NCBI GenBank assembly: GCA_905250125.1
Contig: CAJNOL010000007.1
Coordinates: forward strand, 183,741-247,740
Length of the DNA: 64,000 bases
Source of the DNA: Rotaria sordida
Taxonomy: Eukaryota > Rotifera > Eurotatoria > Philodinida > Philodinidae
Direction of reading: 5' to 3'
A program made the position numbers and the translations under genes. Numbering within the stretch: position 1 is the first letter of the stretch; each line of letters starts with the position of its first letter. This document shows positions 12,423 through 24,865 of this stretch, piece after piece. The notes below the pieces were generated by a model. It saw nothing but the letters and a program-made list of their open reading frames with translations. It did not search any database and had not been told where the DNA came from.

Positions 12423-15400
12423 TTAATTCATTGAATATCGATCAGCTAATTTATCAAGAGCAACTGTTAATTGAATAAATTGAGCCATCGATGTAGATAT
12501 TGTTAACATTCGAACAGGAGATGATGTATCTCGACTGAAAAACAAAAGACAAATTTTTTTTGATCGAATTTTAAATAATTCTATTAAAAATACCTTCGTT
12601 CTTTAGCTTGATTCATTTGATCCCATTGATCTTTGATTAACATATAATAACATTGTGGTGCCTAATTATATATTTTAAGAGAAAATAAGAAAAAACACTA
12701 AAATCTTTATTATTTTACCTTATTCTTAATTTCAAATAACTTCATTAGTTTAACACCATCAATATCCATAAACATTGGCATAAATCTAATGACAAAAATA
12801 AACAAAAACAGAAACAAATAAAAATTTAATATTTAAATTTCAAAATTTTACTTTTCTAATCCATTTTCAGCTAATAAATGTTGTGTATCTGTAATTGACA
12901 TTTTTTCTAAATTTGTTGATAAAATCGGTTTTGCTTCTGATGGTTTGTCTATTCGCAATTGTGACATTAAATGAGCTAAAGCACCTGGAGGAGCATTCGA
13001 TGTTGTAGTTGTCGTTTCATTTATTGTTGATGATGGTTGAGGTGGAGGTGCAGCTGAAAAAGAAGCACTCTTGACATTAAAAAACAAAGGTGAGAGTTAG
13101 AAAAATAAAATATACGTTTTTTCGATGGTGACACCGTCGGTTTTCTTTCTGTTCGATTAAGAACTGCTTGTAATTCAGCAAGTGTTTCTGAATAAGCTGC
13201 TTCAAATGGTTTTTTTGCATAATTTACATATAATTTATTACCAACAATAATACCAAGCCAACCACTATAAAAAATTTTATTTAAAATTCAAAATTTTATA
13301 ATAATGTTTAGCTTACTCAGGTTTATAATTAGCTTGAAGAAGAAGTGGAATAATAGTTTTTTTTCGTAGATAGGCATATTCACATTCTATGCAAAAAAAA
13401 ACAGAAAAAATTATTAGAGATATTGTTACACGATAAAGTTATTTTTATAAGAAATGAGAAGATTTTAGTAATATTTCTTTTCACTTAATTATTAATACAT
13501 TCCAAAATGGATACTAGATACTAGGTCAATGACAGTTCACAATTCTCTAAACCGATTCCTTTTCCTAGGACTATGTCAATTTACCGGTTCTTTTCATATG
13601 AACTATGTTAGTTAATAATAGTAATGTAGGAATTGTATGCTTCAATTTTTCCAATAGTCAAGAAGAAGAACGAGTCACTATAATCAATTCTCAAAACATA
13701 ACAGACTCATAGAACTGATCCGTTTGAATAACTCAGGTCTTTTGGAAAGAACCAGTTGTTAATTTCTCGATCGTGAACGATTAATTTTTTATTTTTAGTC
13801 TAGACTTAGTTGTGAGCTTAGCAAAATATTGTTCGCTGTAAACTCGTAATAATATATCTTACTACTATATCGTAACACACTTAACCTTTGATAATTTCCT
13901 TCTTGAAGACTCATAAAGACACAAACTGAAGAAACTAATTTTGATCTCGATCTCAATGATGATTCATGAATAGTTGATGAATCATTGACAAGAATACGCA
14001 AAATGAATAGATTGTAATTTTATCGCAATAGAAATTGCCATTCATTATTAATTATATTTCATAAAAAAATCGAAACTAAAATATTTCTAATATTTATACC
14101 TAATCGACAACTTGGCGAATCTTTATATTTTTCAGTCAAACACATAAGAAAAATTGTTGAATTTTCAATAGCATCTGCCATAGCATCAAGTATATTTCCA
14201 TGCATCCTTTCAACATCAACTAAACAAAAATGAAACATAGATTAATGTTCGAAATTTTCCTCTCTCTCTCTCCCTCTCTCTTACTCCAAACATTATATCC
14301 ATCAGCAACTAAATGATCTTTTATTTGCTTTGATAATTGTTGAACATCATGATTATATGAAAGCATTATATCTTTATTTCCTGTTGTTGATGTTGTTGTT
14401 GTGGTTGATGAAGTTTTCTTTGTTGTTGTTGGACCACCCATTAATGTACATAAACAACCAGATGCTGTTCGTCGTAATTCATCATTCGATGATGTTTGTG
14501 CAATAGTTGTTAAAATTTGATTTAATTTCATATGTTCATTATAAACTTTTCGAACATTTTGATCAAAACATAAATTCCAGATAAGTGTACAAGCACATAT
14601 TTGTTCTTTACCATTTGTATGTTGTTCAAGCATATTTAATAAACTATCAAGTAATTTTGATTCCGAAAAAATCTAAATAATAATAATAATAACAAGAAGA
14701 ATTCAAAAAAATAATAATTTTGTTTTTGTTTTTACTTTATATTTATTATCATTAGCAACAGATAATTTTGATAAACCTTTACATAATTCATGTGCTTCTA
14801 ATCCATGTGAACGACGATCTACAGTATTAATTGCTTCATGTAAAAGACCAACAAGATAAGGAATTGATTCTAATTAATAACAAGAAAAAAAGAAGAAAAT
14901 AAAATTTTTGATTAAATAATTAAAATACCATTGGAATTTGTTAAATAAGTACGTTCATCTTCTCGAATAATATATGCAAGAGTTAAATAAGATATTCCTT
15001 TAAGAAAAGTACTATATGAACCAACTGTTTGAATTACATGATTTAAAGTCTATTAACCAAAAAAAAAAAAACAAATTTTAATTTAGTAACTTTTTATTAT
15101 AAACATACTTCTATACATCGATTTTGTCTTAAATCATCAATTAATTCTGGTACTTGTGCAATATTATGTAAAATTGAAATAATCATATCATATAATTTTT
15201 TTATTGCCTAAAAAGAAAAATTAAAACTTTTACATAAAACAATTCATTGAATTATGAACTAACATCATTCGAAGAAAAATGTTTTAAATAATTATCCTGA
15301 TTTAAATTAGGAATAAACATTGGTATAAATTGTGCATCAACAACAGCCTATAAATAAAAACAATAAATTAATTTCTTTTTCTTCAGAAACGTTTCAAAAG

Positions 15401-16048
15401 TGTCTCAAGCTGACGGAGGAAGGCAGTAAAGTTTTCAGAGAGAACATCAGAGGGATCAATTTCCTTCCCCCAACAAATATCTGAAAATGATTAGGAAATG
15501 TACAATTTTCATAAGACAAAAACAATCTTTTTTTTCTGAAAAAAGAAAAGTTCAATTCCCGTCAATTCTGGTGACTTTGGGACATTCTTTCCATTTGTCC
15601 GATACATACAAAACACATTGCATTTGTTTTATCCGTATAATTCCATAATGAATGAAGTAAATAATAAGTAATATGCCAACGTTCTTGAGTTTTAAATACA
15701 TCCGTATGTATACGTTTAAATATTGGATAACAAAGTTCTAATAGATATGATAAAAAATTTAAATAAAAAAAATTTCTTTATAAAATACTTACTTGTATAT
15801 TTCTTTTGTATTAATGTATCAATTAATATTTGAAAATTTGATGTGCCATAACATAATGTATAGATTTTATCAAAATATTGAAAGAGATTCACTGTTTTAC
15901 TAGATTCATATTCAGATTCTGTTAATCGAGTTAATTCATCAATTTTAGAATTTAACTATAAAAAAAAATAATATGTTAATCGACATATAAAAGAAAGAAT
16001 TCAAATCAACATTACTTGTGTCATTTCGAATAATGTGCTAGTCGTCAT
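12423..16048 (-). CDS. ARM-repeat, TIR and SAM-like domain protein
   Basis: Fifteen exons (from the 5' end: 16048-16016, 15955-15793, 15737-15610, 15347-15264, 15207-15109, 15049-14929, 14869-14736, 14672-14285, 14219-14100, 13386-13317, 13264-13116, 13053-12852, 12785-12719, 12661-12594, 12534-12423) give 645 aa with closed phases. Residues 1 to about 340 are helical armadillo-like repeats (for example CTLIWNLCFDQNV). A Thr-rich linker leads to a TIR domain at about 355-500: IMLSYN, GYNVWIDVERMHG, ENSTIFLMCLTEKY and GWLGIIVG. A SAM-like helix bundle follows at about 545-605 (LLAENGLEKFMPMF then IDGVKLMKLFEI). SARM1 has ARM, SAM, SAM, TIR, so the order here differs. By eye, the position of the catalytic Glu of TIR NADases aligns with Leu (GNILDAM), so NADase activity is doubtful. 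A signalling or scaffold role is possible; the true function is unknown. Confidence 0.85.
13387..14099. other. long intron of the ARM-TIR-SAM gene
   Basis: This 0.7 kb intron splits the TIR domain and is about ten times longer than most other introns of the gene. Degenerate GGTTCTTTT/TGAACT words recur in it. I could not establish a clear inverted repeat or coding segment. Confidence 0.5.
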
Positions 16049-16366
16049 ATTTGAAAAACGATCTTTTTATAATACTCAATGTGTCAATCAATCAACCACC
16101 TACATTTGATGAATCATTTTCTATCAAAACAATACTTCTTCTGACATCTATAGACAACAAAGCATACTCTTTATTGATTTAAATTACACACTGATTTTCT
16201 TCGTTGATTTTATTATTATTATATTTAAATTAATTTAATATGAGTTTTCAAATAAATAAATAAATAAGAATAAAAATAAAAATGGTTTCTATCCAACTTT
16301 TATCATAAGTTTTGGATTATTGATATGTTTCATATAATCTCAAATGTTTGAAAATTATCCTTTCAA
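16049..16366. promoter_or_regulatory. probable bidirectional promoter region
   Basis: The 318 bp between the minus-strand ARM-TIR-SAM start (16048) and the plus-strand small membrane protein start (16367) must hold both 5' regions. It is very AT-rich, with (AAAT)n near 16,255. No specific box is identifiable, so this rests on the head-to-head layout. Confidence 0.45.
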
Positions 16367-16645
16367 ATGTTAGGTCGTTTATTTCGAAATCAAAATCGTA
16401 CAGTTATTTATAATCGAGCACATCGAATAACAGCATCATTTTTAATTGGTGTAACTTGTGTTAGTTTTCTAGCTGTTTGTCATCAATTATATAAAGCTAA
16501 AACGGAATATTTACCTGATATTCGTCGACGAGGTAAAGAACGTCTTGAAAAAGCACTTGCTTTACGACAAAGTGAAGCCGAACTTGTTGAACAACAACGT
16601 CTTGCTGAAAAACAACTTGAAATAAATACAAACCTTCAACAATAA
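16367..16645 (+). CDS. small single-pass membrane protein, unknown
   Basis: An uninterrupted 92-aa frame. The N-terminus (residues 1-20) is basic with many Arg, Asn and Gln, and is followed by one hydrophobic segment at about 21-42 (ITASFLIGVTCVSFLAVCHQ). The rest is a charged helical tail rich in Lys, Glu, Arg and Gln (about 50-92) that could form a coiled coil. This shape resembles small mitochondrial inner-membrane assembly factors of the COX14 type, but I do not recognise the family. Codon use matches the neighbouring real genes. Its stop lies 16 nt before the archease ATG, so both could be carried on one transcript. Its promoter is probably shared head-to-head with the ARM-TIR-SAM gene. 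Confidence 0.7.
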   Translation: MLGRLFRNQNRTVIYNRAHRITASFLIGVTCVSFLAVCHQLYKAKTEYLPDIRRRGKERLEKALALRQSEAELVEQQRLAEKQLEINTNLQQ

Positions 16646-16661
16646 AATTAAGTTTAACCCA

Positions 16662-19600
16662 ATGTCAAAGGAAAGTGAAAAGAAAATTCAAGATTCCAAT
16701 ACAAAAAATAATCAAAATGAAGAAGAGAATGGTCCATCAGCATCTAATGAAAATGTTACTTTTGATTATCCAGATATAAAATATGAATTTCTTGATAATA
16801 CAGCTGATATACAAATTCATGCATGGGGAAATTCTCTTGAAGAATCTTTTGAACAGGTTAGTTGAACAAATAGAATATTTATAGAATTACTACATCCTTC
16901 AAAAATTATTAATGAAATCTTCTATATAGATTTCTGAAAGGCAAAGTTTTTCGTGTCTCGAATATAGATTGCGGGATCGGAACTACGCGAAAGAGAAGTT
17001 GTTGAGACTAGAACCACGAGAAAAAAATTTGCCAAGTCGGAACTCAAATTTACAGTAATATATTCAATGATTTTAAGCAAATTATCTTATAAATCATATG
17101 AATCAGAACACAATGCAAAAGAGATGACCCAAAAAGGTACGAGTCGTCAACTAAATAAATAAAAAAAAGCCAATATTGAAGAATTATTTTAGATCTGATG
17201 TAAATAAATTCTGGAATAGTTTTCTCTAGACCGAGACCAATAAAACTCGGTCTTGAAAGCTCTCTAGTCTTGAATCCTGTTCATCACGAACCATGATTTT
17301 TCAAAATGTTCGAAATCCGAATACTTCATCCTGAACGTTCTTGAATACTCCTATAAAGCCTTGTAATTGGAGAAGATATAAAGATATCGTTTTGTCAAAG
17401 ATATTCAAAACTGACCTTTTACAATGGGCTAGTCTTTTGATAATTTCTACTCAGAAAATCAAGAATTTTTCAAAAACATTCCTAATATTCAGACAGGTAT
17501 TTTTAGGAACTGATAATGGAGGTGTTTGTTTTGTTGTTAGTCAACAAGAGCAGACATATTTGAATTAAATTAAAGCTTTTAACGCCAAACTAGCAAGTGT
17601 AAAATATAGACTTCTATTGGCGTGCATGGACTGAAGTATTCAAATTTTAGGGTATTTATAGTATATGTAAGATGCTCACAATTGAAAATTTCAGCAAATG
17701 TTTTTCTTTTTTCGTGATAGTTAAATAGAGCTTATCTATTTGCATAAGAAAATATATTTCGAATAAAAAAAAAATTTCACGAAAAACTTTCAAGATACCA
17801 TCATTTTCAAATATAAGAGAAAATAGATTAAAAATTCTAACTTTTGTAAAAATTAAAAAAAATTGTTTTTAATTTGAAACATACTTTTCTTATGCAACTC
17901 GATTAGCTCTATTCAAGGATCACGAAGAAAACTCTGTTAAAATTTTGAACTGCAATTACCTTACATATACTGTAAATACCTTAAAATTCGAATACTTCGA
18001 TCTGTGCATGTCAATGGCTGGCTATATTTTACATTTGTTTGTTTTGCAATGACAGCTTTATTTTGACTCGAATATGCCTAGTCTTATTAACTATCAGCAC
18101 AAACATCGCCATTGTAACTGCCAGAAAATCATGATTTTTTTCTAGGAAAAATGGTTTTTTACTCAAAACCGGAGTTTTTAAGTGCTGAAAATTCCCAAGA
18201 ATCTATTGGATTGCTGAAAAACAGTTGGGAGAAAACCATAGTCGTATATTATGTCTTGTAAAATTGTTCTTGTTGGTGGCCTTCTATTCTGGTGAGGTTT
18301 ACCATCCATACAGAAAATGTATTCATATAGATCGTAATCAGACAAAGCACCTATTTTCTGACATGTATTATGGGCAACAGAATATTGATCGACGAACACA
18401 TCTGACTACAGCTAAAATAAATAATTTGCTATATATCAAACGAAATCTTCAAATATTAAAGGACATTTATCTGCTTGTAGCTGAAATGTGAGAAAAAAAA
18501 GAGATTTATGGAAGGTATAACTGCAGTTTAAGTAAGATGCACATAACATAAAATTGTTGTGAGTTTTATTTCAATTAAATTATTCCTTCGCTGTAGAAAA
18601 CTTCAAATACTGATAAGACCATAGATATAACCAAAATCACATTTTTTTTAAAACAACTCTTAAGTTTTTATAATCTTTTGTCTAAACTCTTTAAAAATAG
18701 TTTTTTTTTTCTAATTCAGCATCAAAAACTGAATAGAAATATGTTATTTTCTTACATATAAGACAAATAATGTAAGAAACTGCTTTCAATATATATATGT
18801 AAGATTGTAGCATGTCCTTATAGACACTTTATTTTTGTGACAGAAGATAAAACCAAATGTCTTATCTCATTCGAGTGAACTGATTTCGAGCTTAAAAAAG
18901 TACCCATTTTGTTCCATTTTGGAAAAAATCGAAGATTTTCTCGTTTTAGTAGTAAAAGTACCAAAAATGGCCTTATTTAATGCGATTTCTATCATCAAAC
19001 TCATTTTTCAACGGAAAACGCACTTATACTTCTCTCAGCTTTTTTCTTTTGAAATTTTGTCTGTGATAAATTTTCCATTGGATACAGAATCTGCTGAAAT
19101 ATATATGGCTTGATGTAGATTTTCACATTGATTTTGAATAGTCTGTTTATTTTGTTTTTCAACTGAGCTTTGATAATAGAAACTGCAATAAATAACGCCG
19201 ATTTTGGTCCTTTTACTATTGAAACAAGAGAATGTTCGATTTTTTCAACAAAAAAACAAAATGTATATTTTTTTAGCTAGAAACTGGCTCATTCAAATGA
19301 GATAAAATATTTGATCTTATGTTCTGTCACAAAAAAATCTAGATAGATTTATCAAAGTGTCTATAAACACACGCTATAAACCTACGTATATTGATAGCGA
19401 TGTTTTACGTGTTTTATTTTAAATCTAAGAAAATAATATTTTTCTATGCAGTTTCTGATGTTGAATTAGAAAAAAAAACTATTTTCCAAGAATTTAGAAA
19501 AAAAGATTATAGAAATGTAAGAGTTGTTTCAAGAAAAGATTCTGGTTATATTTGTGGTATAACAGTATTTGGCGCTTAATTAAACAAGAGGCTGTACATA

Positions 19601-21596
19601 AACGGCAGAAGGAATAAAACAATTGATGAAGAAAAAAATTTCAGACATTTTTTTCAAGTATTATCCATAATCTCGCTTGTCTTGTGCTGTAATTTTTTGA
19701 AAATGTTCCCACGCCGATCGCTTTATGGGTCATGACAAACGAGATTATTCGATACTGCCTTGCGGAACTCAATTCTAAAGAACAATATAGATCTCAAGGG
19801 AAAGCAGCTGATTTCTTTCCATTTTTTTTTATCAAATTAAAATAAAAAAGATGGTTTTCAACGTTTTTCTATCTTAATTTAAAGTATTTTATTATAATTT
19901 AAATCTATAAGCAGAATCTAATTGTCAAAAAAAGACGATTTGTACATTTCGAGAATGAAATCTACAATAAAAACTACAAAAAAGTTATGTTTTCGATTTT
20001 TTTCATTTGTTTGATTCTTTTTTCTGGAAAACGAGACAAAACCAAAGAATTTTAATTCCAGCTGTTTCCTTTTGGCAATTGTTTTTAATCGTATTTTCGA
20101 AATTACATGTCCCTACTGTGATGTCTTATAATTCCTTTCGAATTAACATGAACCATACTATTTATTTCTGTTAAATTATACTAAATGAATATGCAATACA
20201 GGAAGTAAAGAATCTTGCCGAGAAAAAAATACAGTCATTTATTCTAAAGAAAAACATCAAAATTCTCGACTACGAATTTAGAAAATGATGATAAAGTCTA
20301 TATTTTTGTCATTTATGAAAGAATCAACGTGTTGTATAATGTTCTCAATGAATCAAATTTATATTTTTATCTGTTTTTTTAAAATTTATGATGAAAATTT
20401 TTCAATAATTTTTAAAGAGTAAAATTATCTATATGATCTGATTGAACTGAACTTGTTGAATATGTTATTCTATGTCATTTTTAAAGGGATATATGAGTCA
20501 TTTTCTATCTAATTTACATGAAAAGAAGTTTTCAGCAGGTTTTTTTTAAATTGATCTTCATATATAATTGAATTATATACTTGAAAAGAATAAGATTTTC
20601 TTGCTGGAAACTTCTCTCCTGAAATGATAAGAAAAGTCATTGAAATCAAAATTAATTATTTTCATAGAACAAAAAGAATTTATGTTCATTGTTATAATAT
20701 TTTGAATAGGAAATTTCTCTTTGACACGAACAAAATTTATTTCATTTCTCATTCTGCAACTTCTTTATTTCCACGGGATAATTTTTTTAAAAATTTTATT
20801 TGAAGTTTGTATAAAAGAATTTATTAAAGCAAATGAAAAAAAAGACCTTTCTCAAGTGTATTTTGAAAAGCATCGTATAATGCGTATTGATAATAGGCAA
20901 ATACTTTAGTGTTCTTTTTTTTGTTTTATTTATTCTAAAACATTTTTAAAGGATTTCCACTTCCGTTCATCTTAACATTTCATTTCCTCATTGACAACTC
21001 TTATGTACTAAGAGTACGGATTCAAATAATGCTTAGAAAAGAAATATTTCATTTGATATGAAAGAAAATGCTGAATTATTTGCAATTTTGTAAATACTCA
21101 AGTTCTTATATTTGTTAAGTACTACCTAATACAATTTTCATCAATATGACACATTTAAAAATCTTTTTGTTTTTCTTTTTCATTTTATTCATATACAAAG
21201 AAAAAATAATTTTCTTGTAAGAAATCATAATGACATGTATTTATATTTTAGGTAGCTATGGGTATGTTTGCATATATGACTGATATTGATCGTATTGAAA
21301 ATCGTGATATGAAACAAATTGATATTCAAGCCGAAGGAGATTTACAAAATTTATTATATAAATTTTTATCTGAATGGCTTGAAGTTTATGGTATAGAAGA
21401 TTATTTTATAGCAAGAAAAATTGAAATTAACTTATTTGATCGCAATCAGTTACGTATAATTGCTCGCGGTTATGGTGAAATATTTGATTTATCACGACAT
21501 ACACAAGGAACTGAAATTAAGGCAATCACTTATTCAAATATGCAAATACATGAAGAAGCATCAACACATGATGTCTATGTTATTGTTGATATTTAA
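16662..21596 (+). CDS. ZBTB8OS: archease (RtcB tRNA-ligase activator)
   Basis: Two exons, 16662-16856 and 21252-21596, give 179 aa in phase 0. Archease helps the RtcB ligase through its guanylylation cycle in tRNA splicing and XBP1 mRNA splicing. An acidic, probably disordered N-terminus (about 1-32) precedes the core. Family marks are YEFLDNTADIQIHAWG, FEQVAMGMFAYMTD, GYGEIFDLSRHTQGTE, IKAITYSNMQIH and the C-terminal VYVIVDI. The usual DHTAD reads DNTAD here, with Asn replacing His, while the metal-site Asp residues remain. The length is close to the usual 165-170 aa once the extension is allowed for. The single intron is about 4.4 kb, unusually long for this window, and holds two foldback repeats. 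The start lies 16 nt after the stop of the upstream small protein. Confidence 0.92.
17490..18160. repeat. foldback repeat in archease intron (1)
   Basis: The left arm (about 17,490-17,775) pairs with the right arm (about 17,880-18,160). GAAGTATTCAAATTTTA at 17,631 matches the complement of TAAAATTCGAATACTTC at about 17,981, and GTGTAAAATATAGAC matches the complement of the TATATTTTACA at about 18,023. Small indels separate the arms. The open frames at 17,341-17,568 and 18,178-18,491 overlap the arm ends and are not conserved. Confidence 0.85.
18790..19395. repeat. foldback repeat in archease intron (2)
   Basis: Arms at about 18,790-18,970 and 19,205-19,395 are imperfect reverse complements. 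TATAGACACTTTATTTTTGTG near 18,821 is mirrored by the strand opposite CAAAGTGTCTATA near 19,354, and CTTATCTCATTCGAGTGA is mirrored by TCATTTGAATGAG-like sequence. The middle 230 bp is not paired. The open frame at 18,919-19,113 is incidental. Confidence 0.8.
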
Positions 21597-21784
21597 TGAT
21601 GTGTGTGCATGCCTAGTTTATTTTGTTAGTCTCAGATTTTTTTTTCTTCTCGTTTTATTATTTCACATTTATACGCGCGTCAGCTTTATATTCTGGATCA
21701 CCATTAATTTCCCTCGTGATACCTTACGTTCCTTTTCTTTTCATAGTTGTTTTTTATTGTTATTATTAAAAACTATAAAAAAAA

Positions 21785-21844
21785 ATGGATGATGATGATT
21801 CAAGCACAAATAGTCAAAGGATGGATGTTGGTACGACTTATAAA
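21785..21844 (+). other. candidate first coding exon A of DPP6/10-like gene
   Basis: An ATG followed by 20 codons (MDDDDSSTNSQRMDVGTTYK) ends exactly at a GTATGT donor in phase 0, which fits the shared exon at 29563. It lies 189 bp after the archease stop. The acidic, Ser-rich start suits a cytosolic N-terminus. Transcript evidence is not available. Confidence 0.4.
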
Positions 21845-22639
21845 GTATGTAAAGATGGCAAAAACAAATACATACGGTGTATATAAGAGAAAAAAAAGTA
21901 AAAATAAGCAGCTATATATATATATACATAGACAAATAGATAGTTATAGGAAAAGAAGAGGAATCTATCAGTCTAACAAATAGAGAAAGAGAGACATCTC
22001 GTTTTTCATATATGTGACTGTGATGATGGGATTTTTCTTCCGATAATAATCATCGTCACTCGTTCTCGTCGTCGATAGTAGAACAAAGAATAAAAAAGAG
22101 TAGGGGAAAATCTCATTCTCGCTCTTTTGCTTTCCAAAAAAAAAAGAAAACTCATCTACTATCTCTTGTTATTTGTTCATATATTCCTTTAAGGACATTG
22201 CATCGAGTGGTTTCTTTCTCTCTCTCTCTGTCTCTCTGTCAGCATACAAGTATAGATGGATGTTTGTTTGGGATATGATGATATCGATTTTCTCCGAGCG
22301 AATGTCATTTCTTCTTTTCTTCTATTACTTTTTGTCGTTGGATTTTTCTACAGTGTCGATACTGTAAATAGTTTGTTAATACCAACTGTACTTTTCGCCA
22401 GACTGACAAGAACAACAGTAATAACAACAACGACGACAGATAAATAAGATGATGTTGAACTGATTAACACTACATGCTTCGTTTTTTCTCTCGCTCAATA
22501 CAATAATTCTTGGCTTGTTTTTTTTGTTTTTTTTATTCCCTCGAACATTGTCAAGATTATTATTATTATTATTATTGTCTACGATTATTATTATTTTTTT
22601 TGCATCTATCATAAATAATTTTCAATTGACAACGACAAT

Positions 22640-22675
22640 ATGATGAAAGAAAAGAATAATGCTATGGCTGAACAG
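22640..22675 (+). other. candidate first coding exon B of DPP6/10-like gene
   Basis: ATG ATG opens 12 codons (MMKEKNNAMAEQ) that end at a GTAATA donor in phase 0, compatible with the shared exon. It is preceded by an (ATT)n tract and AT-rich sequence. Confidence 0.4.
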
Positions 22676-23327
22676 GTAATAATTTATCTTAAAAATTAAA
22701 GACACTGAGAGATTTTCTTTTCGATTTGAGCTAATGATTTGCATGTTTGTTCATAAATCTCTGTTCATATTTTTTTGCACAACTTATTAAAGTCTCGTGC
22801 GTGTGTGCATGTTTCCAGTTGTCGGCACTAATTCTATGTTCAGCGAAGGGACATATAGAAAAAAAATAGAACTTTCTTTCTTTCTTTTTTTCTTTTTTTA
22901 CATCGTTTCCTCATGGTAGAATTCGGAATTGTAAATTAGTTGGTTAATTTAACAGAGCATGAATTTATCGAAATGCACTTCCGATGAATTATTTATATCG
23001 ATATAAGCTTCCTTTTCTCTTATTTAATGTTTTATTGAGATAGTCATTTTTTTTCCCTCTTTGAATACAGTGATTCATTTCGTTAATCTTTAGAGCATGA
23101 TGATAAAGATTTCATTAGGGACTATAATCAATTACTCTTTATATCCATTGATTCGTATCTCTGACTGAAAATCACATTGGAAGTATTCGAACGTAAACAT
23201 GTAACTAATTTATTGAAATTTTTATAAGCAATCATGTATAAAAATAAAACATGATAGAATCTTTCATGTTGAATTTCATAATTCATCAAAAGAATATTAA
23301 AGTTTGATATTTATAATAATTTAGAAA

Positions 23328-23375
23328 AAAGATTATTATAATTATTATTATAATTATAATTATAATTATAGTACA
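23328..23375. repeat. ATT/ATA simple repeat
   Basis: A run of ATTATT and ATAATT units lies in the long 5' intron region of the DPP6/10-like gene. A separate (TA)n run is at 23,625-23,645. Confidence 0.85.
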
Positions 23376-24424
23376 AGATAGAAAACAAGAAATATTTCTC
23401 AGAAGTCAATGAAATGCTATAAGAATACATTCTTGTCTATATGATTAAAGTTCTTTTCTAGCATGCATGCAAAGAAAAAATGTTCCTTTCGTGTCTTCAT
23501 CTAAATTCATATGAATACCAAAATTAGATTAAGTGGATAAGCGACTAAGATGATTAGATTTTCAAAGATTTGTTATAGTAAAAAAAATTTTAATTATAAA
23601 TTGAGTCCGATATTTGATTGGGAATATATATATATATATATATATGTATGTGTATGATGTATATTGGTAATACACAGAAAATATTACTTTTAGTTTCGAT
23701 GTATTTTATTCTGCATGCGTAAAACAAACCTAATAGAAAGCTAGAAAAACCATCGAGTTTCGTGGATAATAGATGCGAAAAATAAATAATTCAATAAAGT
23801 ACTCATTGATATAATCTTTCTATCAACAAATAGAAAGTGTTGATATATATCTTTCAATACCTCTATAAATGATATATTACTTAATGATTTACTAATGATT
23901 GAAAAAATTATCGGTTATTTTATAAAGAAAAATATTTCATAATTTCTAAGATAAATATTGAATATATCAAATTTTGTTGTTTGTCTTTTTCATTGGAACT
24001 AAATCAATGGATATATGTTTTGTAATGTTTGCCTTCATTAGAATGATTGATGTTAATATATAGACAGCTGTTCAGGATGGCAAAGATAAGCATTACCTCT
24101 ATGGATATTCTGTTTGATTTAATGTCTATACAATACATAAGATAATAAACAAAAAATGAGAGAATATTTCGAACAGATGTTATTAATGAAAGATTATCAT
24201 ACAGAAGAAATAGATCAGTTCGTTTTAGGTAGGCATAGTTTTTTTTTTTGGAAAATTTATATCGAAAAAAAAAACAAAAAATCTTAAAGATTTTATTATT
24301 GAAAACAGTTAAATAGTAACATTTTAAAATACAATTATTTTAAATAAATATTTCTCTCACTAATAACGGAAGGTTCACAGTTGACCAATGCAAATTTAGC
24401 TGAGGTTTTTATCGCATATAAATA

Positions 24425-24865
24425 GACTTTAATGAGACTAATAGATGGCTGATAGAACAAAAGTCCTTGATCTTTCTTTTCAAAGCTATGGCTGTTTTAA
24501 TGAGTTTTCAGCATGTGAACACACTACTGACGGAAACATCTAATGATCGAATTTCAATCTGAAATTTTTCCAGTATGTATGTCCAATAACACTTAGAAGA
24601 TTTTGAAAATTTCAAACAATATGAATCTGTTTTGTTCGAATTATTGAATCTCTAGAAAAAACTTAATTTTTCTGACTGTCTTATAAAAGATGAGCAGTTT
24701 TCAAAATTCCAATATTTCAAGGACGACCAATATTCATTTTGATCGAAATTCAATCATTAGATATCTTCATGGTTACCATTCTCACATACTGAAAATTCAA
24801 TGAAGCAATCATAACTTCAGAAAGAAGATCCAAGCGTCCTTGTTCTTTCAGTCTCTTTTACTAGT
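24425..24865. repeat. foldback repeat in 5' intron of DPP6/10-like gene
   Basis: Arms at about 24,425-24,640 and 24,650-24,865 pair with almost no spacer. GAGACTAATAGATGG.. at 24,432 is mirrored by ..CTTTTACTAGTCTC at about 24,855, and ACATCTAATGATCGAATTTC pairs with the complement of GAAATTCAATCATTAGATAT. Confidence 0.85.

Noticed and set aside
21460-21983. Open frames overlapping and following archease exon 2
   Set aside because: They are out of frame with archease and have no homology; only the short stretch at 21,785-21,844 is kept as a candidate first exon.
22376-22612. Asn-rich minus-strand open frame
   Set aside because: It is produced by the (ATT)n tract near candidate DPP exon B; the composition is wholly repeat-driven.
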